DNA of 11,462 nt, taken from Deltaproteobacteria bacterium. Lineage in GTDB: Bacteria > Desulfobacterota > Desulfobacteria > Desulfobacterales > Desulfosalsimonadaceae. The position numbers and the translations under genes were made by a program. The notes under the pieces were generated by a model, which was given only the letters and a program-made list of their open reading frames with translations, did no database searches and was not told the DNA's origin. How positions within the stretch are numbered: position 1 is the first letter of the stretch; the number at the start of each line of letters is the position of its first letter. The DNA lies in assembly GCA_024280875.1 (NCBI GenBank), contig JAJRPH010000203.1:1-11462 (forward strand). Direction: 5' to 3'. Shown here in pieces: positions 1 through 7,155 of the stretch.

Positions 1-412
1 CAAGGTTTAGTGCTTTGTTTCCGGACAAGACCGCATTATCGAATGGGATTTCGCTTAAGGGGAGTGTAAATGGGGGAGAAAAAGTGAACGCCGGCGGGGC
101 CAGCATGAATTTTATATAGAAGTTGAATTTTTTATAATAGTCTTTTAAATCAAGGTAACGCGAAGGACTCATTCTCTCCAGCTCCTCTATGATGACGCCA
201 ACGCATTTTGAGAACGCTTCATACTTGTTTTCAATTACCTTAAAGTCGACTTTGGTATTGTGATGATAGATTTCTTCTAGCTCCGCCATTAACTCATGGG
301 CCTTTTTGTCGGCATTCAACAGGGACTTGAATGCCTCATATTTTTCCCTGAGAACGGTTCCCGGTGAGAAAACCTGGTAGGTCCAGTGTTTAAAAAGGTT
401 GGTTAAATGCAT
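1..412 (-). CDS. PEP/pyruvate-binding (PEP synthase/PPDK-like) protein, N-terminal part
   Basis: This is the first 137 codons of a gene that continues past the left edge. The start is the ATG at 410-412: an in-frame TAA lies upstream and an AGGA sits about 10 bases before it. Residues 1-100 are mostly charged and helical, with YEAF occurring twice (25-28 and 64-67), and match no family I recognise. From about residue 108 the chain becomes Pro-rich (FSPPFTLPLSEI) and then reads DNAVLSGNKALNL, which resembles the opening of the ATP-grasp PEP/pyruvate-binding domain (GGK-x-A-NL type) of PEP synthase and pyruvate phosphate dikinase. Such domains phosphorylate pyruvate or a related acceptor, but whether catalytic residues are present lies outside the window. 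It follows the response regulator by 33 bp and is probably in the same operon. The reading frame is secure; the family call rests on a short motif. Confidence 0.7.
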   Translation of the reverse strand, partial: MHLTNLFKHWTYQVFSPGTVLREKYEAFKSLLNADKKAHELMAELEEIYHHNTKVDFKVIENKYEAFSKCVGVIIEELERMSPSRYLDLKDYYKKFNFYIKFMLAPPAFTFSPPFTLPLSEIPFDNAVLSGNKALNL

Positions 413-445
413 GGCGGAATTTTCCTGAACTCTTTTTTATCCGAA

Positions 446-805
446 TTAAGCGCTTAAAACATGGGCCACTTTCTCTTCCAATTCCTCTTTGTCAATGGGC
501 TTGACACAGTATTCGCCGGCACCCAAATTTAAGGATTCCCTGGCGGTTTCGAGCGTGGGATAGCCGGTCAGCATTATAGCCCGTAAGGTCGGTGTGATTT
601 TTTTCATTTCTTCCAGAACCTCAACCCCACTCATCTTCTTTAATTTAATATCTAAAATCGTCAGGTCGATTGTATTTGAGCGTAAATATTCAAGGGCCTT
701 TTCTTCTTCCGTAAACGTAAATACCTGATGCCCTTTTTTTTGCAGAATCCGTTTAATCAGTATTGCTGCATCTAATACATCATCTAATACTAATATTTTA
801 GCCAT
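446..805 (-). CDS. Single-domain CheY-like response regulator
   Basis: A 119-aa stand-alone receiver domain. The acidic pair is D8-D9, the expected phosphoacceptor is D52 (in LTILDIKL), the conserved Thr is T80 (IMLTGYP) and the conserved Lys is K102 in CVKP. It ends immediately after the last receiver helix, so it has no DNA-binding, enzymatic or other output domain. A clear AGGAG lies 7 bases before the ATG. It follows the histidine kinase by 62 bp in the same direction and is its natural phosphotransfer partner. Without an output domain it must act by protein-protein contact, as a phosphate sink, or as a relay to a regulator encoded elsewhere; the gene 33 bp downstream (PEP/pyruvate-binding-like) is one possible target. 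The family call is firm and the target is unknown. Confidence 0.93.
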   Translation of the reverse strand: MAKILVLDDVLDAAILIKRILQKKGHQVFTFTEEEKALEYLRSNTIDLTILDIKLKKMSGVEVLEEMKKITPTLRAIMLTGYPTLETARESLNLGAGEYCVKPIDKEELEEKVAHVLSA

Positions 806-867
806 CTTGTGACTCCTGTTTATTTCATTGGCCGTTTCATGTTTTTTTGCAAATAATGAATTTTCTT

Positions 868-2871
868 TTAATGGTGCGCGACTGGAAACCGAATGATAAA
901 CACAGTGCTTTGAACCGTGTCAAAGATATTGCTTGTTGTGGATGGAGGACTTTCAACTCGAATTCGCCCCCCATGATCATTAATGATGCCGAAAGTGACC
1001 GACAAGCCCAGCCCGGTCCCTTTGCCGGCCGGTTTGGTGGTATAAAACGGATTGAATATCCGGTCTATTCTATCGGGCGCGATTCCTGAACCGGTGTCGC
1101 CCACATAAATCACCACTTCATTGTTCTTTTTATCATACTCGGTTTTTATATGAATGGTCCCGTTCGTTTCAATAGCGTCGTGGGCGTTCCCGAACAGGTT
1201 GATAAAAACCTGTTTAAATTTATCATTATCCCCTTTTACAGCGGGTAAATCAGATCCGTAATCTCTGACAATGGTAACCCGGTCCAGTTCGAATGTATGC
1301 TCCACCACCGGAATGGCCTCCTCGATTAACTGATTCATATCCAGCAAGGTAATGGCGCTTTCAGTGTATCTGGAAAATTTTAAAAGGTCAGAAACAATTT
1401 TACGGCATATCCTGGTTTGTTTTTCAATCATGGTTAAATCTTCATAAACCTGACTATCCGGTGCCGTATCTTCAATCAAAAGCTGGGTATACCCTAGAAT
1501 AATGCCAAGCGGAGTGTTGATCTCATGGGCGATGCCTGCCGTTAACTGGCCTACGGCTTCCATTTTCTGGGACTGGGAAAGAAGTTCCTGCACCTGTTTA
1601 AGCTCGGTAATATCACGCCCGCTGCACAATATGCCCCACACTTTGCCATCTGCTTCCAGAACCGGGATTTTTACAACATGGAGCCATTTGGTTTCTTTCG
1701 GTCCCACTAGCTTGCTTTCTTTAATCAGAGACTGACCCGTGGAAAAGATTTCAAGGTCTTCCTGTTGATGAGTTTCCGCCTGTTGCCGGGGAAATAAGTC
1801 AAAATCCGTTTTTCCGATGATTTCATCTTCATTTTTTCCGACAATTTTGCAGAATGCTTTGTTTACCGACTTGTATACGGAATGACGGTCCTGGAGGGAC
1901 ACGAAGTCGGGAATGACATCCAGGATGGTTTGCAGGAGTTCACGTTGTTCTTTTAATATTTTTTTTGCGTTTTGCTGCTCCAGGAGATGGGACTTTAATG
2001 ACTGGGTCATAGTATCAAAGCTTTCAGCAAAGCTCTGGATTTCATCACCCGCACATTTTCGATACACCGGACAAGCTTGGCAACTGAAAATTTTTTTGGC
2101 GTATTCTCCTTCAACACAGGTCGGGCACAGTGTCCCGGCAGTATACCAGCACCGGTGATGCAGGTTCCCAAATGCCGGGCATTCCTGTTTACCACATTGC
2201 ATGATGTCCCAGCAGTTTTCCTTCAATAGCGGTGCTGTGTGTATCTCCAGATTTCCCCGCAATGCCTGCTCTGTTGATTCATGAAGAATTTTGATGCGCC
2301 GGGTGACGGTGCGGGCAAAAAACGTCCCTAAAAATCCGGCAATTAGAATGACAAATCCGGTGGCCAGGAAAGCACTTAACCTGATGCGGTTGATTGCTTT
2401 CCGGACTTTGGTACGAAGCAGTCCCAGCCGAACGGTACCGATTCTGTCTTTGCCGATAAAAATAGGAACCGCATAATCATAAATAAGGTGATCACCGCTG
2501 TCTAAAAGCCGAATGGAAAATTTCTGCTGGTCAGAGACGCTGTTCACGGTTTTCAAGTCTATCGGAAAGCCGCCTTTAAACGTGTAAACAAGCGGGTTTT
2601 TATCTGCGTCCAGCACAAAAGAATAGAAAATATCATCGCTTAATTGAACGGTTTGATCAATAAACGTCTTCATTCTTAAAAAATCCATGGCCAGCATAGG
2701 TTCGACCATCCGGGCGGCAAGATTGACCCCAATGGAAATGCCGCGGTTACGGTTCTCCTCCAACAGGGATTCCGACATGATCCGGCTGACAAGGGATAAA
2801 ATAACAATGCCCAGAAGCAGGAGCATAGAAAACATCCCTAAATAAATTTTACTGCGAAATTTTAATTTCAT
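868..2871 (-). CDS. Membrane PAS-domain sensor histidine kinase with Cys-rich insert
   Basis: 667 aa. Order of parts: transmembrane helix about 10-30; extracytoplasmic sensor region about 31-165, Cache-like in length; second transmembrane helix about 166-186; HAMP-like linker; Cys-rich insert 220-273; coiled linker; PAS domain about 310-425 ending in the typical GRDIT; then the kinase core. H449 in GIAHEINTPLG is the phosphoacceptor. N562 marks the N box, DTGSGI (592-597) the G1 box and GKGTGLGLS (617-625) the G2 box, so all catalytic motifs are intact. The start ATG overlaps the stop of the upstream binding-protein gene as TAATG, with GGAAG as ribosome site inside that gene, which indicates translational coupling. 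It probably receives input from that binding protein and phosphorylates the receiver protein encoded next. The ligand is unknown. Confidence 0.95.
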   Translation of the reverse strand: MKLKFRSKIYLGMFSMLLLLGIVILSLVSRIMSESLLEENRNRGISIGVNLAARMVEPMLAMDFLRMKTFIDQTVQLSDDIFYSFVLDADKNPLVYTFKGGFPIDLKTVNSVSDQQKFSIRLLDSGDHLIYDYAVPIFIGKDRIGTVRLGLLRTKVRKAINRIRLSAFLATGFVILIAGFLGTFFARTVTRRIKILHESTEQALRGNLEIHTAPLLKENCWDIMQCGKQECPAFGNLHHRCWYTAGTLCPTCVEGEYAKKIFSCQACPVYRKCAGDEIQSFAESFDTMTQSLKSHLLEQQNAKKILKEQRELLQTILDVIPDFVSLQDRHSVYKSVNKAFCKIVGKNEDEIIGKTDFDLFPRQQAETHQQEDLEIFSTGQSLIKESKLVGPKETKWLHVVKIPVLEADGKVWGILCSGRDITELKQVQELLSQSQKMEAVGQLTAGIAHEINTPLGIILGYTQLLIEDTAPDSQVYEDLTMIEKQTRICRKIVSDLLKFSRYTESAITLLDMNQLIEEAIPVVEHTFELDRVTIVRDYGSDLPAVKGDNDKFKQVFINLFGNAHDAIETNGTIHIKTEYDKKNNEVVIYVGDTGSGIAPDRIDRIFNPFYTTKPAGKGTGLGLSVTFGIINDHGGRIRVESPPSTTSNIFDTVQSTVFIIRFPVAHH
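2053..2214 (-). other. Nine-cysteine insert in the histidine kinase (two-CW-like motif)
   Basis: Residues 220-273 of the kinase hold Cys at 220, 226, 231, 241, 249, 252, 264, 267 and 273, including two CW pairs (220-221 and 241-242), a CPTC (249-252) and a CQAC (264-267). The spacing resembles the Cys-rich 'two-CW' motif I recall from deltaproteobacterial signalling proteins. It lies between the HAMP-like linker and the PAS domain, so it should be cytoplasmic. Binding of zinc, an Fe-S cluster or a thiol-redox role is possible, but the sequence does not decide between them. Confidence 0.7.
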
Positions 2872-3839
2872 TATTCTTCCAGGCGGATTCCCACTGTTGC
2901 AGCCAGTTCTTTTACCGGATCAAAATCATGGTCATCTGACGATATTATTCTGGTAAAATGAGCGGCTTCCAGGATGCGTTTGTGCTTTTTTTGATTATAA
3001 TCGAGTTTTAACATCGCGGTTTTTATTTTTTTTACAATTTCGGAATCCAGTCCAGCCCTGGCTGCATATACCCAGCCTGGGAATAATGGAGTTTTCGCAA
3101 TTACCCGGATTTCACTCGTATCAATTTTATCAGCAACCACATTCAGGGTACCTTCACGGATGGTTCCGATATCGTATTTTCCGGCATAAACCGCCAGAAC
3201 GACGCCTTCCTGTTTTCCACCAGGGCCGGGCGCAAAGCTGATTTCGCTGAAATCCGATTTTTGAATGCCATTTGCGGCAAAATAGCCCAACGCGTAAAGA
3301 TATCCTCCGGCTGAAGTGGAATCAACCGCAATCCAGCTCTTGCCCCGGCAATCGGAAATGCTTTTTATGTGTTGATTATCAGCACGGCAAATGATCTGCC
3401 CGCGGAAACTTTCCTGATTAAAAACTTCGACAATGCGTGAAAAGGCACGGGCACCATAACGATGCGCGATTTTAATATAAATAAAAGGATTGGAATAAGA
3501 GATATCTATTTTACCCTGGCCGACCATTTTTATGTACTGTTCAAAGGTGTCCGGAAAAATCTGTTTTATATTAAGTCCTGTTTCCTTGCGCAAAAAATTT
3601 ATCAGCAGGTGATGCCTCTGGTAAGAAACAGTATGGGAATATTGAGGAAGATAGGCGTAAGTAATCACATCTGACGATTCTCTCAGGTTGACCGGCTCTT
3701 TCTTGTTTAAGTCTACCTTAACCGCTTGTTTGTCATTACTGCATCCGATAGATAAAAACAAGGAAACCAGATCCTGGTCACAGCCCACAGATGGCAGCAC
3801 ACCAATTAAAAGTATAATGATAAATAAAGTTTTTTTCAT
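2871..3839 (-). CDS. PhnD-type periplasmic substrate-binding protein
   Basis: 322 aa with a hydrophobic N-terminal export signal (residues 3-19). There are two candidate lipidation cysteines: C20 after PSVG and C33 after LSIG. Neither is an ideal lipobox because position -3 is Ser in both. From about residue 58 it follows the PhnD/SsuA-like binding-protein pattern: YLPQYSH near the start, then GKIDISYSNPFIYIKIAHRYGARAF in split form (the GxxDI...P..Y motif), CRADNQHIKSISDCRGKSW, and DSTSAGGYLYALGYFAANG. Family members bind phosphonates, phosphite or other small anions, either for ABC transport or as the sensor part of kinases such as TtrS. No ABC permease or ATPase is present, and the next gene is a histidine kinase overlapping by one base, so a sensory role is more likely than transport. 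The ribosome site is weak (GGAAA, about 15 bases upstream). Confidence 0.88.
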   Translation of the reverse strand: MKKTLFIIILLIGVLPSVGCDQDLVSLFLSIGCSNDKQAVKVDLNKKEPVNLRESSDVITYAYLPQYSHTVSYQRHHLLINFLRKETGLNIKQIFPDTFEQYIKMVGQGKIDISYSNPFIYIKIAHRYGARAFSRIVEVFNQESFRGQIICRADNQHIKSISDCRGKSWIAVDSTSAGGYLYALGYFAANGIQKSDFSEISFAPGPGGKQEGVVLAVYAGKYDIGTIREGTLNVVADKIDTSEIRVIAKTPLFPGWVYAARAGLDSEIVKKIKTAMLKLDYNQKKHKRILEAAHFTRIISSDDHDFDPVKELAATVGIRLEE

Positions 3840-3888
3840 AATAGCGCGTCTTTTTCCGACCGGCAGGGGGCTGATATTCTGCTCTTTT

Positions 3889-5607
3889 CTATTTCAGGCT
3901 TTCTTTTAACTCTTGCATGGGTATAGCAAGAATATGGGTGTTCCCCTTTCCGGTAAAGGAACTTCCCTCGACAACCGCAACATAAAGGTTGTTTCCATAC
4001 AAACTAATGGACAGGATCGGTCCCTGAAACCGGGTGTTTAATAACCTGAATGTGTAAGTATTGTTATGGGGACAGAGAATGCCAAGACCTACATTTGGGG
4101 AATTTACGCTTGCAATGCGCCAGAATCCCGAGTTATTGGCCGGTATAACGGCAAAAATAAGATTATCGGATTTAAACAGGACCGGTTGCGGCCATAAACG
4201 CAATTCCGAGGGAGCGTTGGTTGCATTGGTCATGTCGTCAACCAGTATGGAACTTGAAGATCCAAACGGTGCAGGTGATTCCCATTTTTGTTTGTCATCT
4301 TCATAGATCACCAGCTTTCCGCCTGCATTGTAAAAGGCGGATTCCTGAATTCCGTTTCCGTTCAGATCAGCGAAAAACGCACCCGGCATTCGAAATCCAG
4401 GGGGAACGGTTATCGTGTTATGGCGATTTATCTCGCCAGTGGCTATATCTATGTCCAGATGAAAAGCATCAAGGCCAAAAAAGCTATCCGCATCAAAATT
4501 TTGGCCGATCAGAGATAATTTCCCGTTGTTTTCGCTGATACCTGAAAATTTCATGAAATGGTCGATATCTTTTGACAGAACCGTAAATCCATTGCGGGAA
4601 AACCGAAGCACCCGGGATCTCATTCCTTCGCCTTGAACATAGATATTGAGCACGACCAGGCCGTTATGTCCTATCGACATATTAATCACTTCACCAAATC
4701 CCTTATAATCATACTGATATTTTTCAGTGCCGTCCACGGCCCGGGCGTCTACGGTTTTATTGTAAAGCCATATGAAATAAGGAGTTTCGGAATCAACCGG
4801 CGTCATGATACCCATGCTGGTCAACGGATGGTCAATATCGGCTACTGCCGAGATTCCTTTTATTTCCAGAAAGGTGTTCAACCCCGGCGTGCCCCCCGAT
4901 AATCCCGGAATATTTTTTTGAATTGTCTGGCGTACCTTTTTTTCAGTCCCCGGCAGTTCAGGTTTAATAATTGAAGCCTGGGACTCGGAAAGAACTGAAG
5001 AAAATTCTTCATAAGTCGTCAATATTTCTCCGCCGTTCCAGATGGTAATATTTTTTTTGTCCGCAACAATTACGATTTCTTCAGGTGAGGGCATGGTGCG
5101 AGGGGTGTTTTCAATGCGTTGGTATTCCTGCCAATCCAGTTCGGGGAGCCGGGCCCGGATCAATTCATACAGATGAAATGATGAACCGTTAACATCTTGA
5201 AATGTTGCTTTAATATCTCGAAAACGGTGCGCGGTAAATCCGGATTGGATGGTACACGGTTTACTAAAACAATTGATTGTTATTTCAGAAAAATATTTTT
5301 CAACATGTATTACGTTGCATACTGCCAGCGGAACCGGTAATGCACCGAGCTTTTTACCGGTGACAGGATCAATGATTTGTTCCCCCGTAGAATATAAAGT
5401 CCATAAATTCCCTTTTTTGATGTGATTATTTGTTCCCATATTTAGCAGATATCGTCCCTCAGAGCCCTTAATAACAGCCGCTTCAAGCGTGGCAAGGTCT
5501 CTGGCGATTTCATCCGGAATAAAATTTTCCGCACCAATGCAGTTCAACGGAGAAAACAAAAAAAGAACAACTGATATAATGATGATATTGGTAAAAAGAC
5601 GGTTCAA
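3889..5607 (-). CDS. Exported protein with FlgT-C-like segment and FG-GAP/VCBS-like loop
   Basis: 572 aa starting at TTG (5605-5607). The start is chosen because a strong GGAGGG lies 6 bases before it and the signal peptide begins there (hydrophobic residues 8-20). Residues 52-113, with the hallmark IIDPVTGKKLG (78-88), resemble the C-terminal beta domain of flagellar protein FlgT and related envelope proteins. Residues 411-436 (FFADLNGNGIQESAFYNAGG, then KLVIYE) are an FG-GAP/VCBS-like repeat with a DxNGNGxxE calcium-binding loop at 414-422. The rest is beta-rich and could form a propeller, but I see only this one clear repeat. It sits downstream of the porin across a terminator and 49 bp before the PhnD-type gene. 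Function is unknown; an envelope or periplasmic sensing or assembly role is inference. Confidence 0.82.
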   Translation of the reverse strand: MNRLFTNIIIISVVLFLFSPLNCIGAENFIPDEIARDLATLEAAVIKGSEGRYLLNMGTNNHIKKGNLWTLYSTGEQIIDPVTGKKLGALPVPLAVCNVIHVEKYFSEITINCFSKPCTIQSGFTAHRFRDIKATFQDVNGSSFHLYELIRARLPELDWQEYQRIENTPRTMPSPEEIVIVADKKNITIWNGGEILTTYEEFSSVLSESQASIIKPELPGTEKKVRQTIQKNIPGLSGGTPGLNTFLEIKGISAVADIDHPLTSMGIMTPVDSETPYFIWLYNKTVDARAVDGTEKYQYDYKGFGEVINMSIGHNGLVVLNIYVQGEGMRSRVLRFSRNGFTVLSKDIDHFMKFSGISENNGKLSLIGQNFDADSFFGLDAFHLDIDIATGEINRHNTITVPPGFRMPGAFFADLNGNGIQESAFYNAGGKLVIYEDDKQKWESPAPFGSSSSILVDDMTNATNAPSELRLWPQPVLFKSDNLIFAVIPANNSGFWRIASVNSPNVGLGILCPHNNTYTFRLLNTRFQGPILSISLYGNNLYVAVVEGSSFTGKGNTHILAIPMQELKESLK

Positions 5608-5627
5608 GACAATCCCTCCGGTTAAAT

Positions 5628-5663
5628 AAAAAAAGCCAGTGGCAATTCTGCCACCAGCTTTTT
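5628..5663 (-). terminator. Rho-independent terminator after the porin gene
   Basis: Read on the minus strand this forms a 10-bp stem, GCTGGTGGCA / TGCCACTGGC with a GAAT loop, followed by seven T's (5634-5628). Two of the pairs are G-U wobbles that form only in the minus-strand RNA; on the plus strand they would be A-C mismatches, so the terminator is directional. It sits 44 bp past the porin stop and only 8-9 bases before the ribosome site of the next gene, so it probably limits read-through from the enzyme/porin transcript into the exported-protein and sensor genes. Confidence 0.85.
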
Positions 5664-5699
5664 ATGTAGAATATTTTTACTTTGAATGCAACGATGATT

Positions 5700-5720
5700 G
5701 GTCAGTTTTAAAAGCTGACC
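5700..5720 (-). repeat. Inverted repeat spanning the porin stop codon
   Basis: Six-base arms GGTCAG and CTGACC are separated by 9 bases that contain the stop codon. In the minus-strand RNA this could form a small hairpin just ahead of the main terminator and help protect the 3' end. It may also be chance. Confidence 0.35.
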
Positions 5721-7075
5721 TTAATACCGGTTGCCAGTTTATAAATGTCATCACCGTCATAGTTGTCGCTGGCCGCTAAGTGGTCGGCTCCGTCTCCGGC
5801 TACCAGGTATGCAGCGTCTAATTTTAGTTGAACATACTTGTTTAACTGATAACTATACCACAGGTCAAATTCATACCCAAGTTCATTATCACTTGCGTTT
5901 GGTTTAAATTCAAGGTCTTCAGCGGTGGTAAGGTACCGTACCGCCATTCTCAGATTGTTCTTTGCATTAATCTGATAGTCTCCCTGAATGGCATAGTTGA
6001 CCAGGCCTTTGTCCATGATATACGGGGCGTCGGAAATAGTCCGGTCACAGTCGGCGAGAATTGTATCCTTAAAGAAAATAGTGCCGATTTTGACATCCAC
6101 ATCAATGGCATCAAAGTTTTTTGCATCACTGTCATTGGGATCGTCATCACCGCTGACATAAAGGATGTTGCCGGAAACTTTGAAATTGTCGTTTACTTTG
6201 AATCCAACTGTCAGGTTACCCAGCCATGCGGAACGGTCAAGGTCCGTAATGGCAGTGTCTTCAAAATCAATGTCCCCGCCCTGATAGATGAGGTCAAAGT
6301 TGCTGAAAATTGCGTCCTGATTGAATTTTCCAGTTAAACCGATGTAATATGTATCACTGTCGTAAATATCATCAAGGCTTGTCTGATTCTCATCCAGGTT
6401 TGCATAAATTCCGAAAAGGCCCATGGTGGTGCTTGACGTCAGTTTGTCGTCAAATTTCAGGACCAGATAATCATTGTTGCCACCATTGGTAATTTTGTCA
6501 TCTTCGCCGCGGTACCAGCCGGCCATGGTTTTCAAGCCGTTGTATTTATGGTGGTAGGTAAGCCCCGGTGCCGTTTCGGTCCATACCCATTGGTTGATTT
6601 TGGTGGGCTGAAGACCGGCCCGGATTTTTCCGCCAACAACCGGCATGGTCACTTCAGCATAGGCAAACCGGGTTTCCTGGTTGATACCGTCACCGGAAAG
6701 ACCGAATTTCGTATTTTTGGTATCGCCCCAGCTATACGTTCCCACTTCCAGACCGTAAACAATTTTAGCCAGCCCGTCATCAGTTTTACCTTCAAACCGG
6801 AGACGTGCCTTTGTAAGTCCGAAAATAGCCGGGTCATTTTCACTCATGACATCGTACATAGTGCTTTTCATGCCCGCGTCATTCAGCGCGCCGTTATAAC
6901 TGAAAAAATCCGTTTTGCCACTTTTCTGGGAATGCGGCAATGAGATGTCATTGTCGGTTGTGCCCAATGTCTGCCACATTTTACCATGAAAAGTATAGTC
7001 AAATGCGTATGATGTTCCCGCAAGTGCTAAAAATAAGATCATTGTTAAAATAAGTTTAAAATAGCCGAGTTTCAT
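5708..7075 (-). CDS. Outer-membrane porin-like beta-barrel protein
   Basis: 455 aa. The frame opens at an ATG at 7087, but GGAGG lies inside those first codons, 5 bases before a second ATG at 7075, which also begins a clean signal peptide (MKLGYFKL, hydrophobic core, cleavage after SYA at residue 24). I therefore start at 7075. The mature part is rich in alternating aromatic/polar strands and Asp/Asn/Gly turns (TYYIGLTGKF, SNFDLIYQGGDIDF, KVSGNILYVSGDDD), and the protein ends in IKVSF with the C-terminal Phe typical of barrels recognised by the Bam complex. It would form a diffusion channel in the outer membrane. It follows the molybdoenzyme gene by 80 bp in the same direction and may admit that enzyme's substrate or release its product (inference). 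Strand count and specificity cannot be determined by eye. Confidence 0.85.
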   Translation of the reverse strand: MKLGYFKLILTMILFLALAGTSYAFDYTFHGKMWQTLGTTDNDISLPHSQKSGKTDFFSYNGALNDAGMKSTMYDVMSENDPAIFGLTKARLRFEGKTDDGLAKIVYGLEVGTYSWGDTKNTKFGLSGDGINQETRFAYAEVTMPVVGGKIRAGLQPTKINQWVWTETAPGLTYHHKYNGLKTMAGWYRGEDDKITNGGNNDYLVLKFDDKLTSSTTMGLFGIYANLDENQTSLDDIYDSDTYYIGLTGKFNQDAIFSNFDLIYQGGDIDFEDTAITDLDRSAWLGNLTVGFKVNDNFKVSGNILYVSGDDDPNDSDAKNFDAIDVDVKIGTIFFKDTILADCDRTISDAPYIMDKGLVNYAIQGDYQINAKNNLRMAVRYLTTAEDLEFKPNASDNELGYEFDLWYSYQLNKYVQLKLDAAYLVAGDGADHLAASDNYDGDDIYKLATGIKVSF

Positions 7076-7155
7076 CAAGTCCTCCATAAATTATTATTAA
7101 ATTTTGTTTAATGTATAAAGCTGCTGAAAAAAATTATTTTTCCCTCCTTTCGCCA

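Noticed and set aside
847..1089. Plus-strand frames opposite the histidine kinase and the other minus-strand genes
   Set aside because: They lie antisense to genes with clear domains, lack ribosome sites and recognisable motifs, and are best explained as shadows of the real frames.
5641..5656. Possible sigma-54 element (minus strand, TGG...TTGC with correct spacing) in front of the TTG-started gene
   Set aside because: It lies inside the terminator stem, and only TGG of the -24 box matches, so the similarity is better explained by the hairpin sequence. Transcript-start mapping near 5630 would overturn this.
7076..7087. Upstream ATG at 7085-7087 as the porin start
   Set aside because: The ribosome site GGAGG lies inside these codons and is placed correctly for the ATG at 7075, where the signal peptide begins.
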